64,000 nucleotides of DNA from Aquabacterium sp. J223 (GTDB lineage Bacteria > Pseudomonadota > Gammaproteobacteria > Burkholderiales > Burkholderiaceae_C): assembly GCF_024666615.1 (NCBI RefSeq), contig NZ_CP088297.1, positions 682,001-746,000 of the forward strand, written 5' to 3'. How positions within the stretch are numbered: the stretch's first letter is position 1; every line of letters begins with the position of its first letter. Position numbers and translations under genes: made by a program. The notes under the pieces are model-generated. The model searched no databases. It saw nothing but the letters and a program-made list of their open reading frames with translations, and was not told where the DNA came from. Of this stretch, positions 51,317-60,022 are shown in pieces.

Positions 51317-52801
51317 TCAACGGCGCAGCGGGTTGGCGGGCCGCTTCCAGTGCGGCACCCACGTGCCGTGCAGGCCGGGGCGCAGGCGCACCGGGATGCG
51401 CACCAGGGCCAGCGGACCTGCCGTCACGTTCATCGCGTCCAGCACCGCCAGGTCGGTGTGGGGCTGGCCGTGGCGCAGCAGCAGCGCGATGAGGAAGCCG
51501 TCGCCCTCCGGAGCGTCGCGGCTGCGCGGCACGAACTGAACTTCCTCCAGCGTGCTGGCTTCGCCGATGAACCAGCGCTCGTGCTTCTTCTCCTCGAAGT
51601 CGAAGCGGCTCATGCTGTTGAACATCATCATCGGCCGCTCGGTGGCCACCGAGCGGGTCCAGGGCTTGAACACGTCCAGGCTGCTGATGTAGCCGTAGCG
51701 GTGGCGGCGCGTCTGCAGGCGGTCGTCCACACGCGGGAACTCGCACACCTCGTGGTCGTAGCACTCCTCGTCGAAGCCGTCGTCCGTGCGGTCCAGGTCG
51801 ATGATCCAGCGCGACACATGCGGCGCGGAGGCGCCCAGGTCGAACGGTGCACCGGTGATGTCCGGGAAGAAGGGGAAGGGGTTGCCCTTGGCCACGGCGG
51901 TGTCGACGAAGATGCGCCGGCCTTCGTTCCAGCCGTTGAAGATGTGCGTGCTGTAGCGGTTGTGGCCCTTGAACCAGCGCAGGTCCTCGGCACGGCCGTA
52001 GCGCGGCATCACGCCCATGTAGACCGGCACCCGCGGATCCCAGTGGTAGTGCGGCCGGCCCTGGCGCAGCCACGCCTCGTTGCTGGTGATGGGCACGATG
52101 GGAAAGACGACGTAGTCCTTCGTGACCGCGAAGTCGTGGACCATGCCCGAGTAGGGGGCCTTGATCCACGCTTCGTGCGTGATCCGGCCGTCCTTGTCGA
52201 TGACGTAGTAGGCGATGTCCGGCGTCGCCTCGCCCTTGGCGGCGAAGCCGATGGCGAACATCTCCCCGGTCTCGCTGTCGAAGTGCGGGTGCGCGGTGAA
52301 GGTCTTGCTCTTCAGCGCACCGTCGAAGGTGTGGTAGCCCAGGGTCTGCAGGCTTTCTGGGTCCATCAGCACCGGCGGCGAGTCCTCCTTCAGCGCCCAC
52401 AGCTTGTCGGCATGCAGGCAGACGCCGGTGTTGGCGGTGCCGCGCACCATGCCCTTGACCGAGTCGTCGTCCGTGTACGGGTTGCGGTAGGCGCCGAACA
52501 GCGCGCGGCCGGCGCGGCGCTCGGCGACGAACTTGTCGGTGCGCACGTAGCGTGAGCGGTAGTCCACCCGGCCGTCGTCCGCGAACCGCAGCATGTGCAC
52601 CAGGCCGTCGCCGTTGAAGAAGATGTCGTTGCCCTGCTTCGGCGGGAACTGCGGGTCCGGACCCACCCGATAGAAGGTGCCGCGCAACTCGGGGGGCAGG
52701 GTGCCCAGCACCTCCAGATCGCCGATATCGCTTTCGACGCGCGAGGGCGCCTGGTAGCCGGTGAAGACCGGTGAGTCAGGGAAACGCATGGGCATGGGCA
52801 T
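51317..52801 (-). CDS. Carotenoid-oxygenase family protein, lignostilbene dioxygenase-like
   Basis: 494 residues from the Met at 52801; upstream in-frame Mets at 52849 and 52879 exist, but the promoter -10 box lies at 52862-52867 and family members start near MRFPDSPVFTGYQAPSRVE. A seven-bladed propeller enzyme with Fe(II) held by four His: TAHPHFDSETG (171 or 173), MVHDFAVT (222), STHIFNGW (286) and LHGTWVP (478). FYRVGPDPQFPP, GAYRNPYTDD and SVKGMVRGTANT are shared with lignostilbene dioxygenases; the Lys in VKGM (116) corresponds, from memory, to the residue that contacts the 4-hydroxyl of stilbenes. It would cleave an interphenyl double bond into two aromatic aldehydes. First gene of the leftward operon. 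Confidence 0.85.
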   Translation of the reverse strand: MPMPMRFPDSPVFTGYQAPSRVESDIGDLEVLGTLPPELRGTFYRVGPDPQFPPKQGNDIFFNGDGLVHMLRFADDGRVDYRSRYVRTDKFVAERRAGRALFGAYRNPYTDDDSVKGMVRGTANTGVCLHADKLWALKEDSPPVLMDPESLQTLGYHTFDGALKSKTFTAHPHFDSETGEMFAIGFAAKGEATPDIAYYVIDKDGRITHEAWIKAPYSGMVHDFAVTKDYVVFPIVPITSNEAWLRQGRPHYHWDPRVPVYMGVMPRYGRAEDLRWFKGHNRYSTHIFNGWNEGRRIFVDTAVAKGNPFPFFPDITGAPFDLGASAPHVSRWIIDLDRTDDGFDEECYDHEVCEFPRVDDRLQTRRHRYGYISSLDVFKPWTRSVATERPMMMFNSMSRFDFEEKKHERWFIGEASTLEEVQFVPRSRDAPEGDGFLIALLLRHGQPHTDLAVLDAMNVTAGPLALVRIPVRLRPGLHGTWVPHWKRPANPLRR

Positions 52802-52846
52802 GGACGCGGTGTCGACGGTGAAGACAGGCTTGGACAGGCCTGATGT

Positions 52847-52873
52847 CATACGATCGACCAAATTGTAGATGCG
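52847..52873. promoter_or_regulatory. 27-bp element, copy 1, over the leftward promoter
   Basis: This copy matches the one at 52981-53007 in 22 of 27 bases, with core CATACGWTCGACCAAA. Read on the minus strand, it covers TACAAT (52867-52862), the -10 box of a promoter with CTGACG at 52891-52886 (18-base spacer). It overlaps the -10 and the predicted start site, as expected for a repressor operator. Binding protein inferred. Confidence 0.6.
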
Positions 52874-52953
52874 GCGCATTGGCAGCGTCAGCCCTCTTCA
52901 ATTCAGCGATATCCCGTAGGTAAGTTTCCTAGCTGCAATGAGGCCTTCGCCCA

Positions 52954-52983
52954 TTGGCAGGCTCAAGGTCGGCTACTTATCAT
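52954..52983 (+). promoter_or_regulatory. Promoter of the rightward catabolic operon
   Basis: TTGGCA (52954-52959), an 18-base spacer and TATCAT (52978-52983). The predicted start at about 52990 falls inside the second 27-bp element. It lies 28 bases before the DUF3237 start codon. Confidence 0.6.
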
Positions 52984-53007
52984 ACGTTCGACCAAACAAT
53001 AAATGCG
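52981..53007. promoter_or_regulatory. 27-bp element, copy 2, over the rightward promoter
   Basis: A direct repeat of the element at 52847-52873, in the same orientation, 134 bases away. It begins in the -10 box and ends three bases before the ATG of the DUF3237 gene. Mismatches to copy 1 are confined to position 7 and a short TTGT/CAAT and G/A part near the end. Confidence 0.6.
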
Positions 53008-53010
53008 TCC

Positions 53011-53502
53011 ATGTCGTCCTCACCGTTCAACGAACCCCGTCCCGAGCCGCGGCTTGAGTTCGCCTTCGCGGCACATACCACGCTGACGCCGCCGCACATC
53101 GTGCGCAGCCACCAGATCGGTCGCGAGCGCGCGGGCGTCTTCGTCACCCACGGCCGCTTCGAGGGTCCGCGCGTGCGAGGCGAGGTGGTGGGCGCCAGCG
53201 GCGGGGACTACGCCGCGCTGCGTCCCGACGGCGTGCTGGACTTCGACGCCCGCTACATGCTGCGCACCGATGACGGTGTGCTCATCTACCTGGAAAGCCG
53301 CGGCTACCGGTGGAGCGCGCCGGAAGTGGCCGAGCGCCTGAAGCGCGGCGAGCCGGTGGACCCGTCGCAGGTCTACATGCGCGTGTCCACGCGCTTCGAG
53401 GTCGAGGCCGGACCCTACGACTGGCTCGCGCGCAATGTCTTCATCGGCATCGGCGAGCGCCTGCAGCAGGGCAACCTCACCCGCTACTACCAGCTGCTGT
53501 GA
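53011..53502 (+). CDS. DUF3237 (UPF0311) family protein
   Basis: 163 residues. A small beta-barrel-type protein of unknown biochemistry. GRFEGPRVRGEVVGASGGDY, LRPDGVLDFDARYMLRTDDG and YMRVSTRFEVEAGPYDWLAR are the conserved blocks, and the C-terminal IGERLQQGNLTRYYQLL is typical. Family members are often found with aromatic or terpenoid catabolism genes. It is first in the rightward operon, and its stop overlaps the next gene (GTGA). The start MSSSPFNEPRPEP is chosen because the promoter lies within the longer open frame. Confidence 0.8.
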   Translation: MSSSPFNEPRPEPRLEFAFAAHTTLTPPHIVRSHQIGRERAGVFVTHGRFEGPRVRGEVVGASGGDYAALRPDGVLDFDARYMLRTDDGVLIYLESRGYRWSAPEVAERLKRGEPVDPSQVYMRVSTRFEVEAGPYDWLARNVFIGIGERLQQGNLTRYYQLL

Positions 53503-54644
53503 GCCCGACCCCGGCTCCATTGGACTCCGCGTCCGACCCGTTGGTGGCACCGCTGTTCACCTGCGGCCTGCCGATCCCCGACGCGGTGACGGGCGCCAGG
53601 CCCGGTGCCCGTGGCACGCGCCGGCGCACCGTCGACATGCACTGCCACGCGCTGTGCCCGGCGGTGGAGGCGCTGGTGGCTGGCCATCCGCGCAGGCGCG
53701 ACGAGCAGGAGGCGATGGACGCCGCGCAGGGTGCGGCGTCGGTGGCCCACAACCGCACGATGCTGGCCGAAGCCGGCCGCCGGCTCACCCGGCTGGATCA
53801 GCGCTTGGCCGACATGGACGCCATGGGCGTGGACGTGCAGGTGCTCAGCCCAGCGCCCAACCAGTACCACTACTGGGCCGAGGACGACCTGGCCGAGCGG
53901 CTGGTGAGGCTGCAGAACGAGCACATCGCCGCGCTGTGCGCGCAGCGGCCCGACCGCCTGGCCGGGCTGGGCACGCTGGCGCTGCAGAACCCGCGGCTGG
54001 CGCTGGTGCAACTCGACGAGGCGGTGGGCCGCCTCGGCCTGCGCGGCGTGGAGGTGTCCACCCAGGTCGGCGGCCGGCCGCTGTCCGATCCCACCTTCGA
54101 GCCGCTGTGGGCGCGCGCCGCCGAGTTGGGCTGCGTGGTGCTCATCCACCCGCTGGGCACGCAGATGGGCACGCGCCTGGCGTCGAACTACCTCTGGAAC
54201 GCCGTCGGCCAGCCGCTGGAAACCGCCATCGCGCTGTCCCAGCTGGCGCTGGACGGCGTGCTCGCGCGCCACCCCGGGCTGAAGCTGTGCGCCTGCCATG
54301 GCGGGGGCTACCTGGGCGCGTACTGGGGCCGCACCGACCACGCCTGGCGCGTGCGCCCCGAGGCCCGCCGCACCCCCGAGCCGCCCAGCCACTACCTGCG
54401 CCGGGTGGTGCACGACTGCCTGGTCTATGAGCCCCGGCAACTGGCCGCCCTGATCGAGCACGTCGGCGTGCGGCAGGTGGTGGTGGGCACCGACTACCCC
54501 TTCGACATGGGCCACTACGACGTTCACGGCCTCATCGACGCCGTGCCCGGGCTGAGCGACGACGATCGGCTGGCCCTGCACGCCGGCAACGCCGAACGCC
54601 TGCTCAGCCTGGCCGGCCGGCCCTTCCGCATGGAGACGCAGTGA
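53499..54644 (+). CDS. Amidohydrolase of the ACMSD/decarboxylase group
   Basis: 381 residues from a GTG overlapping the DUF3237 stop. A TIM-barrel metal enzyme: TVDMHCHALCP carries the HxH metal site, VVLIHPLGTQMG and LCACHGGGYLGAYWGR carry further His ligands, and GTDYPFDMGHYD holds the catalytic Asp. PAPNQYHYWAEDDLAERLVR, LQNEHIAAL and GLRGVEVSTQVGGR match the aminocarboxymuconate-semialdehyde decarboxylase-like amidohydrolase_2 family, which includes decarboxylases of hydroxylated benzoates. In this operon it may decarboxylate or hydrolyse an aromatic acid made after aldehyde oxidation. It shares one base with the start of the next gene. Confidence 0.85.
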   Translation: MSPTPAPLDSASDPLVAPLFTCGLPIPDAVTGARPGARGTRRRTVDMHCHALCPAVEALVAGHPRRRDEQEAMDAAQGAASVAHNRTMLAEAGRRLTRLDQRLADMDAMGVDVQVLSPAPNQYHYWAEDDLAERLVRLQNEHIAALCAQRPDRLAGLGTLALQNPRLALVQLDEAVGRLGLRGVEVSTQVGGRPLSDPTFEPLWARAAELGCVVLIHPLGTQMGTRLASNYLWNAVGQPLETAIALSQLALDGVLARHPGLKLCACHGGGYLGAYWGRTDHAWRVRPEARRTPEPPSHYLRRVVHDCLVYEPRQLAALIEHVGVRQVVVGTDYPFDMGHYDVHGLIDAVPGLSDDDRLALHAGNAERLLSLAGRPFRMETQ

Positions 54645-56128
54645 TGGCTGATGTGGTGCCCCATGGCCGCACGCGATGGGCGTGCGCCGCCGACGGTGAG
54701 AGTTTCGCCGTGCACGACCCCGCCACCGGCGCCGTGCTGAGCGAGGTGCAGGCGAGCACCGCGGCGGAGGTGGACGCCGCCGTGCGGGCCGCCCACGCCG
54801 CGCAGCGACGGTGGGCCGGGCGCACGGCGGCCGACCGGGCCGCGGTGCTGCGCGCCATCGCCGCGCGGCTGCGCCCCGAGGCCGACGCGTTGGCGGCGCT
54901 GGAGACGCGGGAGAACGGCAAGCCCTTCGGGCAGGCGCGCTTCGCCGACATCGAGGCCTGCATCGGCTCGTTCGAGTTCTTCGCCGGCCAGCTCGAAGCC
55001 TTCGAAGGCGCGCGCCGCGCACTGGGTCCCATCGACAGCGAGGAGCAGTGGGTGGCGTACGGCGTGGTGGCCGGCGTGCTGCCCTTCAATTGGCCGCCCA
55101 TCCACTTCGGGGCCAAGACCGCGCCGGCGCTGGCCATGGGCAACGCGCTGGTGCTCAAGCCCGGCGAGCAGGCGCCGCTGACGGTGATGCGGCTGGCGGA
55201 GCTGTGCGCCGAGGTGCTGCCCGACGACGTGCTGCACGTGGTGCCCGGCCGCGGCCCGACCGGGCAGGCGCTGGTCGCCCACCCGCTGGTGCGCAAGGTG
55301 TCGTTCACCGGGGCGCCGTCCACCGGCGCACGCGTGCTGGCCGCCATCGCGCCGCGCCACACGCCGGCGTTGATGGAACTGGGCGGCAAGAACCCCCTCA
55401 TCGTCTTCGACGACGCCGACCTCGACGCCGCGGTGGCCGCCGCGCTGGAGGGCGCCTTCTTCAACAAGGGCGAGGCCTGCACGGCCGCCTCGCGCCTGCT
55501 GGTGCAGCGCGGCGTGTACCCACGCTTCCTCGAGCGACTGGCACCGGCGGTGATGCGCCTGCGCGTGGGCCATGGCCTGGACGGCGCCACCCACGTCGGG
55601 CCGCTGGTCTCCCGCGAGCAGCAGGCCCGCGTGCTGGACCACCTGGCCATCGGCGTGGCCGAGGGCGCACGGCTGGCCGCACAGGCGCCGCTGCCCACCG
55701 ACCCTGCGCTGGCCGGCGGGTATTTCGTGCCGCCGACGCTGTTCGCCGACGTCACCCCGGCGATGCGCGTCGCGCGCGAGGAGATCTTCGGGCCGGTGAC
55801 CTGCGCCATCCCCTTCGACGACGAGGACGAGGCGTCGGCCATCGCCAACGACACCGACTTCGGCCTGTTGGCCGCGGTGTTCAGCCGCGATGCCGCACGC
55901 GCCGATCGCGTTGCCGCGCGGCTGGACGCCGGCCTCGTGCTGGTCAACAACTACAACCGCAATTTCATGGGCTCGCCTTTCGGCGGCACCAAGGCCAGCG
56001 GCTACGGCCGCGAGCACTGCGTGCACACGCTGCGCGAGTTCGCCTACCTGCGCACGCTGAGGCGTCCGTCCGGGCGCGGCGAGATTCCGACATGGGCGGC
56101 GTTGAACGACCTGCTGCCACCCGCCTGA
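54644..56128 (+). CDS. NAD(P)+-dependent aldehyde dehydrogenase
   Basis: 494 residues. The ALDH fold with VVAGVLPFNWPP and ALVLKPGEQAPLT (cofactor site), VSFTGAPSTGARV, the general base Glu in LMELGGKNPLIVF and the nucleophile Cys in FFNKGEACTAASRL. EEIFGPVTCAIPFDDEDEA and NYNRNFMGSPFGGTKASGYG close the active site. It would oxidise aldehydes released by the oxygenase. The ATG shares its A with the stop of the upstream amidohydrolase (TGATG); an in-frame GTG at 54641 is an alternative. Confidence 0.92.
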   Translation: MADVVPHGRTRWACAADGESFAVHDPATGAVLSEVQASTAAEVDAAVRAAHAAQRRWAGRTAADRAAVLRAIAARLRPEADALAALETRENGKPFGQARFADIEACIGSFEFFAGQLEAFEGARRALGPIDSEEQWVAYGVVAGVLPFNWPPIHFGAKTAPALAMGNALVLKPGEQAPLTVMRLAELCAEVLPDDVLHVVPGRGPTGQALVAHPLVRKVSFTGAPSTGARVLAAIAPRHTPALMELGGKNPLIVFDDADLDAAVAAALEGAFFNKGEACTAASRLLVQRGVYPRFLERLAPAVMRLRVGHGLDGATHVGPLVSREQQARVLDHLAIGVAEGARLAAQAPLPTDPALAGGYFVPPTLFADVTPAMRVAREEIFGPVTCAIPFDDEDEASAIANDTDFGLLAAVFSRDAARADRVAARLDAGLVLVNNYNRNFMGSPFGGTKASGYGREHCVHTLREFAYLRTLRRPSGRGEIPTWAALNDLLPPA

Positions 56129-56150
56129 CCCACCCCCCACACCCATCCCG

Positions 56151-56189
56151 ACACCCGAGCCCACACCCGAGCCCACACCCGAGCCCACA
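56151..56189 (+). repeat. Tandem 12-bp repeat before the receptor gene
   Basis: Three perfect copies of ACACCCGAGCCC (56151-56162, 56163-56174, 56175-56186) and a partial ACA, preceded by a degenerate copy. It ends just before the AAGGAGA ribosome site of the receptor gene. Strand slippage could change the spacing; it lies in the leader and not in a coding frame. Confidence 0.9.
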
Positions 56190-56203
56190 ACAAGGAGACA
56201 CCG

Positions 56204-58669
56204 ATGAACGCCCGATCCCCGCGCCGGCTGCGCCTGAGCGCCACGGCCGCTGCCGCCGGCCTGCTGGTCCTGCACCAGGCCCATGCCCAGCCCGAGCCGG
56301 CGGCGGCCGGCTCCGCCGGCAGCGGCGGCCGCGCCACCCTGCAGACGGTGGAAGTCACCGCGCAGAAGACCGTGGAGAACCCGCTGCGCATTCCCGGCTC
56401 GGTGTCGGCCATCGGCGGCGACGACCTGCAGGCCAGCGGCATCAACAACGCCGTCAAGCTGCGCGAGGCGGTGACCGGCGTGGCCGTGGTCGAGCAGGGC
56501 CCGGCGGCGTCGATCCAGATCCGCGGCGTGGGCTCCAACCCGGGCGGCGGCAACATCGACCCCAGCGTCGCGCTCAGCTTCGACGGGGTCTACCAGTCGC
56601 GCGGCGGCAGCGCTTTCGGTTCCTTCTTCGACCTCGAGCGGGTGGAGGTGCTCAAGGGGCCGCAGGGCACGCTGTACGGCCGCAACGCCACCGTCGGCGC
56701 GGTCAACGTCATCAGCCGTCGTCCGACCAGCCGTCTCGAGGGCGAGGTCACGGTGGAGGTGGGCAACTATGACCTGCGGCGTGGCATGGCGGCGGTCAAC
56801 GTGCCGCTGAACGACATGCTGCGCATGCGGTTGGCGGCGCAGAAGGTCAAGCGCGACGGCTACCTCAGCGACGGCTACAACGACGCCGATGACGAGGCCG
56901 CCCGCTTCAAGCTGCTGCTGGAGCCGAACAAGGGCTTCTCGGCGCTGCTGACGCTGGACCACTACCACCGCGGTGGCAACGGCGGCGGCAACATCTTCAC
57001 CGGCACCATCGCCAACTTCAACGCCAACGGCACGCCGCGGGTGAACCCGGCGGTGCCCTGGACCAATGCCGACACCCAGGTGCACACACCGGCGCGCGAC
57101 AGCGGCAACCCCTGGACGCTGACGCCGGTGGTGCCCACGCCCTGCACCACGCCCGGCTGCTACAACGCCCCCGCCACCACCGGCCTCAACAGCGCCAACC
57201 ATGCCGGCACCGGCCATGCCGAGCCACCCAACGGCGGGCTGAAGATCGCCAACGACGGCGCCGCGCTGGAGGTCAACGCCGACCTCGGCGGCGCCACGCT
57301 GACGGTGCTGCCGGCCTGGCGCCGCAGCTACGTCGCCAACCAGAGCGGTACCAGCGGCAACCTGCTGATCCCGGCCTACAGCATCATCGACCAGGAGCAG
57401 CGCTCTGTGGAGGTGCGGCTGGCCTCGGCGGCGGCCCGCCGGCTGCGCTGGCTGGTCGGCGGTTTCTGGATCGACGAGAACGCACCGACCACGCAGATCG
57501 CCCGCTCGCCCAACAGCGCCACGCTGACCACCGGCACCTCGACCTACACCAGCATGTCGCGGGTGCACGCGGTGTCGAAGTCGCTGTTCGGCCAGACCAC
57601 CTGGGCGGCCACCGAATCGCTGCGCCTGACCACCGGGCTGCGCTACACCCGTGACGACAAGGACCAGAACGGCAACATCTACTGCCGCAGCGCCATCGCC
57701 ACCGATGGCAGCGGCGCCAACTGCGCCGGCCTGTGGGCGCCCTACGCCAACGCCAACATCCCGGTCGCCACCACGTTCGGCGACAGCGCGGTGAACTACA
57801 AGGTCGGCCTGGACTACGACCTGGACAAGTCCACCATGGTCTACGCCGCGGTGTCCACCGGCTACAAGTCGGGCGGCCTGAACTTCATGCCCGACAACGG
57901 CCTCGCCGACAGCCGGGCCCGCTTCAAGCCCGAGAAGTTGACCGCGCTGTCGATGGGCGGCAAGGGCCGCGCGCTGGACGGCCGGCTGCAGTACAGCGCC
58001 GAGCTGTTCCACTGGCTGTACCGCGACCAGCAGGTGGCCATCGTCGACCAGTTCGACCGCAGCGGCACCGGCGCAGCCTCGCCCGTCGCCAACCTGCTGT
58101 TCATCAACAACCCCGGCCCGTCCAAGATCACCGGCATCGACCTCGACGCCGCCTTCGCCGTCACCAACAACGACCGCATCAACGCCTCGCTGGCGCTGCT
58201 ACGGGCGCGCAACGGCAGCTTCAAGATCAACGCCACCCAGTTTGTCATCCCCACCGGACCCTCCAGCAGCCTGTACGTGCCGCTGGAGGCCGCCACCGAC
58301 GTGTCGGGCCGGACGCTGCCGTTCTCGCCCACGCTGCAGCTCAATCTGGGCTACACCCGCTACTTCGACCTGAGCGACGGCGCCATCGTCACCTTCACCA
58401 TCGACGGCCACTACGAGACCGCGTCCTACGTCAACTACCACCTGTACGACCCGCAGCGCCAGCCGGCGTACTTCCGCGGCGACCTGGGGCTGGGCTACAC
58501 CTCGCAGAGCGGCAGGTTCTCGCTCAACGGCTGGGTACGCAACGTCACCAACGTGGCGGTGATCACCCGCGGCGCGGTGGGCGGCGGGGCCGGCGGCTCG
58601 GCGCCGGCGCACTACGCCAACATTGCCGACCCGCGCACGTACGGCGTCACGGCGACCTTCCGCTTCTGA
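56204..58669 (+). CDS. TonB-dependent outer-membrane receptor
   Basis: 821 residues. A signal peptide (RLSATAAAAGLLVLHQAHAQ), a TonB-box-like LQTVEVTAQK, the plug domain (SIQIRGVGSNPGGGNIDPSV, RVEVLKGPQGTLYGRNATVG, AVNVISRRPT) and a 22-strand barrel ending in the aromatic VTATFRF. The type is that of receptors for organic substrates in catabolic loci, not of siderophore operons, since no iron genes are near. It lies 75 bases after the ALDH gene, after the 12-bp repeats, and 2 bases before the MFS gene. It should work with the ExbB-ExbD-ExbD-TonB set in the divergent operon. Confidence 0.93.
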   Translation: MNARSPRRLRLSATAAAAGLLVLHQAHAQPEPAAAGSAGSGGRATLQTVEVTAQKTVENPLRIPGSVSAIGGDDLQASGINNAVKLREAVTGVAVVEQGPAASIQIRGVGSNPGGGNIDPSVALSFDGVYQSRGGSAFGSFFDLERVEVLKGPQGTLYGRNATVGAVNVISRRPTSRLEGEVTVEVGNYDLRRGMAAVNVPLNDMLRMRLAAQKVKRDGYLSDGYNDADDEAARFKLLLEPNKGFSALLTLDHYHRGGNGGGNIFTGTIANFNANGTPRVNPAVPWTNADTQVHTPARDSGNPWTLTPVVPTPCTTPGCYNAPATTGLNSANHAGTGHAEPPNGGLKIANDGAALEVNADLGGATLTVLPAWRRSYVANQSGTSGNLLIPAYSIIDQEQRSVEVRLASAAARRLRWLVGGFWIDENAPTTQIARSPNSATLTTGTSTYTSMSRVHAVSKSLFGQTTWAATESLRLTTGLRYTRDDKDQNGNIYCRSAIATDGSGANCAGLWAPYANANIPVATTFGDSAVNYKVGLDYDLDKSTMVYAAVSTGYKSGGLNFMPDNGLADSRARFKPEKLTALSMGGKGRALDGRLQYSAELFHWLYRDQQVAIVDQFDRSGTGAASPVANLLFINNPGPSKITGIDLDAAFAVTNNDRINASLALLRARNGSFKINATQFVIPTGPSSSLYVPLEAATDVSGRTLPFSPTLQLNLGYTRYFDLSDGAIVTFTIDGHYETASYVNYHLYDPQRQPAYFRGDLGLGYTSQSGRFSLNGWVRNVTNVAVITRGAVGGGAGGSAPAHYANIADPRTYGVTATFRF

Positions 58670-58671
58670 CC

Positions 58672-59958
58672 ATGATCGCCGCCCCCCAACCCCTCACCCC
58701 GCCGCTGGCCGTGCCGGCCAGCGCGGCACGTGCCAACTACGTGCTGCTGCTGGTCACGCTGACCTATGCGGTCAACTTCATCGACCGCAACATCCTCAAC
58801 GTCCTGCTGCAGCCGATCAAGCAGGAGTTCGAGCTGTCGGACACGATGCTGGGATTCATGTCCGGCATCGGCTTCACCACGCTGTACGTGCTGGCCAGCC
58901 TGCCGCTGGCGCGGCTGGCCGATCGTGCGGGACGGGTGCCGGTGATCAGCGGCTGCTTGGCGGTGTGGAGCGCCATGACCGCCGTCTGCGGCCTGGCCGG
59001 CAGCGCCCTGCAACTGGTGCTGGCGCGCTGCGTCGTGGGCGTGGCCGAGTCGGGCAGCGGCGGCCCCGGCCAGGCGCTGCTGGCCGACGTGTTTCCCAAG
59101 GAGAAGCGGGCCCGCGCGATGTCACTGCTGTCCACCGCCACCTTCCTCGGGGTCACGCTTGCCTTCGTGCTGGGCAGCGCCATCAACAAGGCCCACGGCT
59201 GGCGCATGGCCTTCATCATGGTGGGCCTGCCCGGGCTGTTGCTGGCGCTGCTGTTCGCGCTGACCGTGCGCGAGACCCCACGCCCCGCCGCCCGCGCCGA
59301 GGTGGTGCCGCTGCACGAGGCGTTGGCCTTCCTGCGCGCCCGGCGCAGCATCGTGCTGGGCACGCTGGCGTTCTGCTGCGCCTCGTTCGCCAGTGGGGCC
59401 ATCATGGCCTGGGTGGCGCCGCTGCTGCAGCGGGTGCACGGCCTGTCCAACCTGCAGGCCGGGTTGACGGTGGGGCCCATCCTCGGCGGCGCGGGCATCG
59501 CCGGCGGCCTGCTGGCCGCAGCGCTGATGACCCGTCTGTCGCGGCGCGACATGCGTTGGACGCTGTGGGCCAACGCCATCTCGCTGCTGGTCGCGGCGCC
59601 TGCCATGGTGCTGTTCTGCTTCGCCCCGACACCTGGCCTGGCGCTGGCCGCGCTGGCCCTGACCACGCTGTGCTCGGGCTTCCAGATCGGCCCCTTCGTC
59701 GCGGCCCTGCAGTCGGCCACCCGGCCGCGGTTGCGCGCGCTGACCGGTGCGCTCAACATGGCCACCACCACGATGCTGGGGTTCGGTCTGGGGCCGCTGG
59801 TGGTCGGCCTGCTCAGCGATGCGCTGACGCCCGCGTTGCAGGATCAGGCATTGCGCGTCGCGCTGCTGGCAGGCCCGGTGGTGCTGCTGGCCGGCGCCTG
59901 GCTGGCGCAGCGCGCCGCGCGCCACCTGCCGGCCGACATCGAGACGGCGTCGCGCTGA
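58672..59958 (+). CDS. Spinster-type MFS permease
   Basis: 428 residues with 12 predicted helices. FIDRNILNVLLQPIKQEFEL, SDTMLGFMSGIGFTTLYVLA, PLARLADRAGRVPVI and ESGSGGPGQALLADVFPKEK are hallmarks of the spinster-like MFS group found in aromatic or steroid catabolism clusters. It would take the substrate from the periplasm across the inner membrane after the receptor. It starts two bases after the receptor stop and ends the rightward operon. A weak inverted repeat (ATGGCCG/CGGCCAT, 59970-60008) lies between it and the convergent helicase gene. Confidence 0.88.
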   Translation: MIAAPQPLTPPLAVPASAARANYVLLLVTLTYAVNFIDRNILNVLLQPIKQEFELSDTMLGFMSGIGFTTLYVLASLPLARLADRAGRVPVISGCLAVWSAMTAVCGLAGSALQLVLARCVVGVAESGSGGPGQALLADVFPKEKRARAMSLLSTATFLGVTLAFVLGSAINKAHGWRMAFIMVGLPGLLLALLFALTVRETPRPAARAEVVPLHEALAFLRARRSIVLGTLAFCCASFASGAIMAWVAPLLQRVHGLSNLQAGLTVGPILGGAGIAGGLLAAALMTRLSRRDMRWTLWANAISLLVAAPAMVLFCFAPTPGLALAALALTTLCSGFQIGPFVAALQSATRPRLRALTGALNMATTTMLGFGLGPLVVGLLSDALTPALQDQALRVALLAGPVVLLAGAWLAQRAARHLPADIETASR

Positions 59959-60022
59959 CCCCGCCGACGATGGCCGCTCCTCAAGGGCGCTCACCCGGCC
60001 CCGGCCATTGACGGCAGATGCT

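Noticed and set aside
52849-52879. Upstream Met codons as the start of the carotenoid oxygenase
   Set aside because: A promoter -10 box and the repeated element occupy this stretch, and family N-termini align near 52801; a leaderless start at 52849 cannot be fully excluded.
54524-58012. A 1162-codon minus-strand frame opposite the ALDH and receptor genes
   Set aside because: No motif; the plus-strand genes have full family signatures and tight operon spacing.
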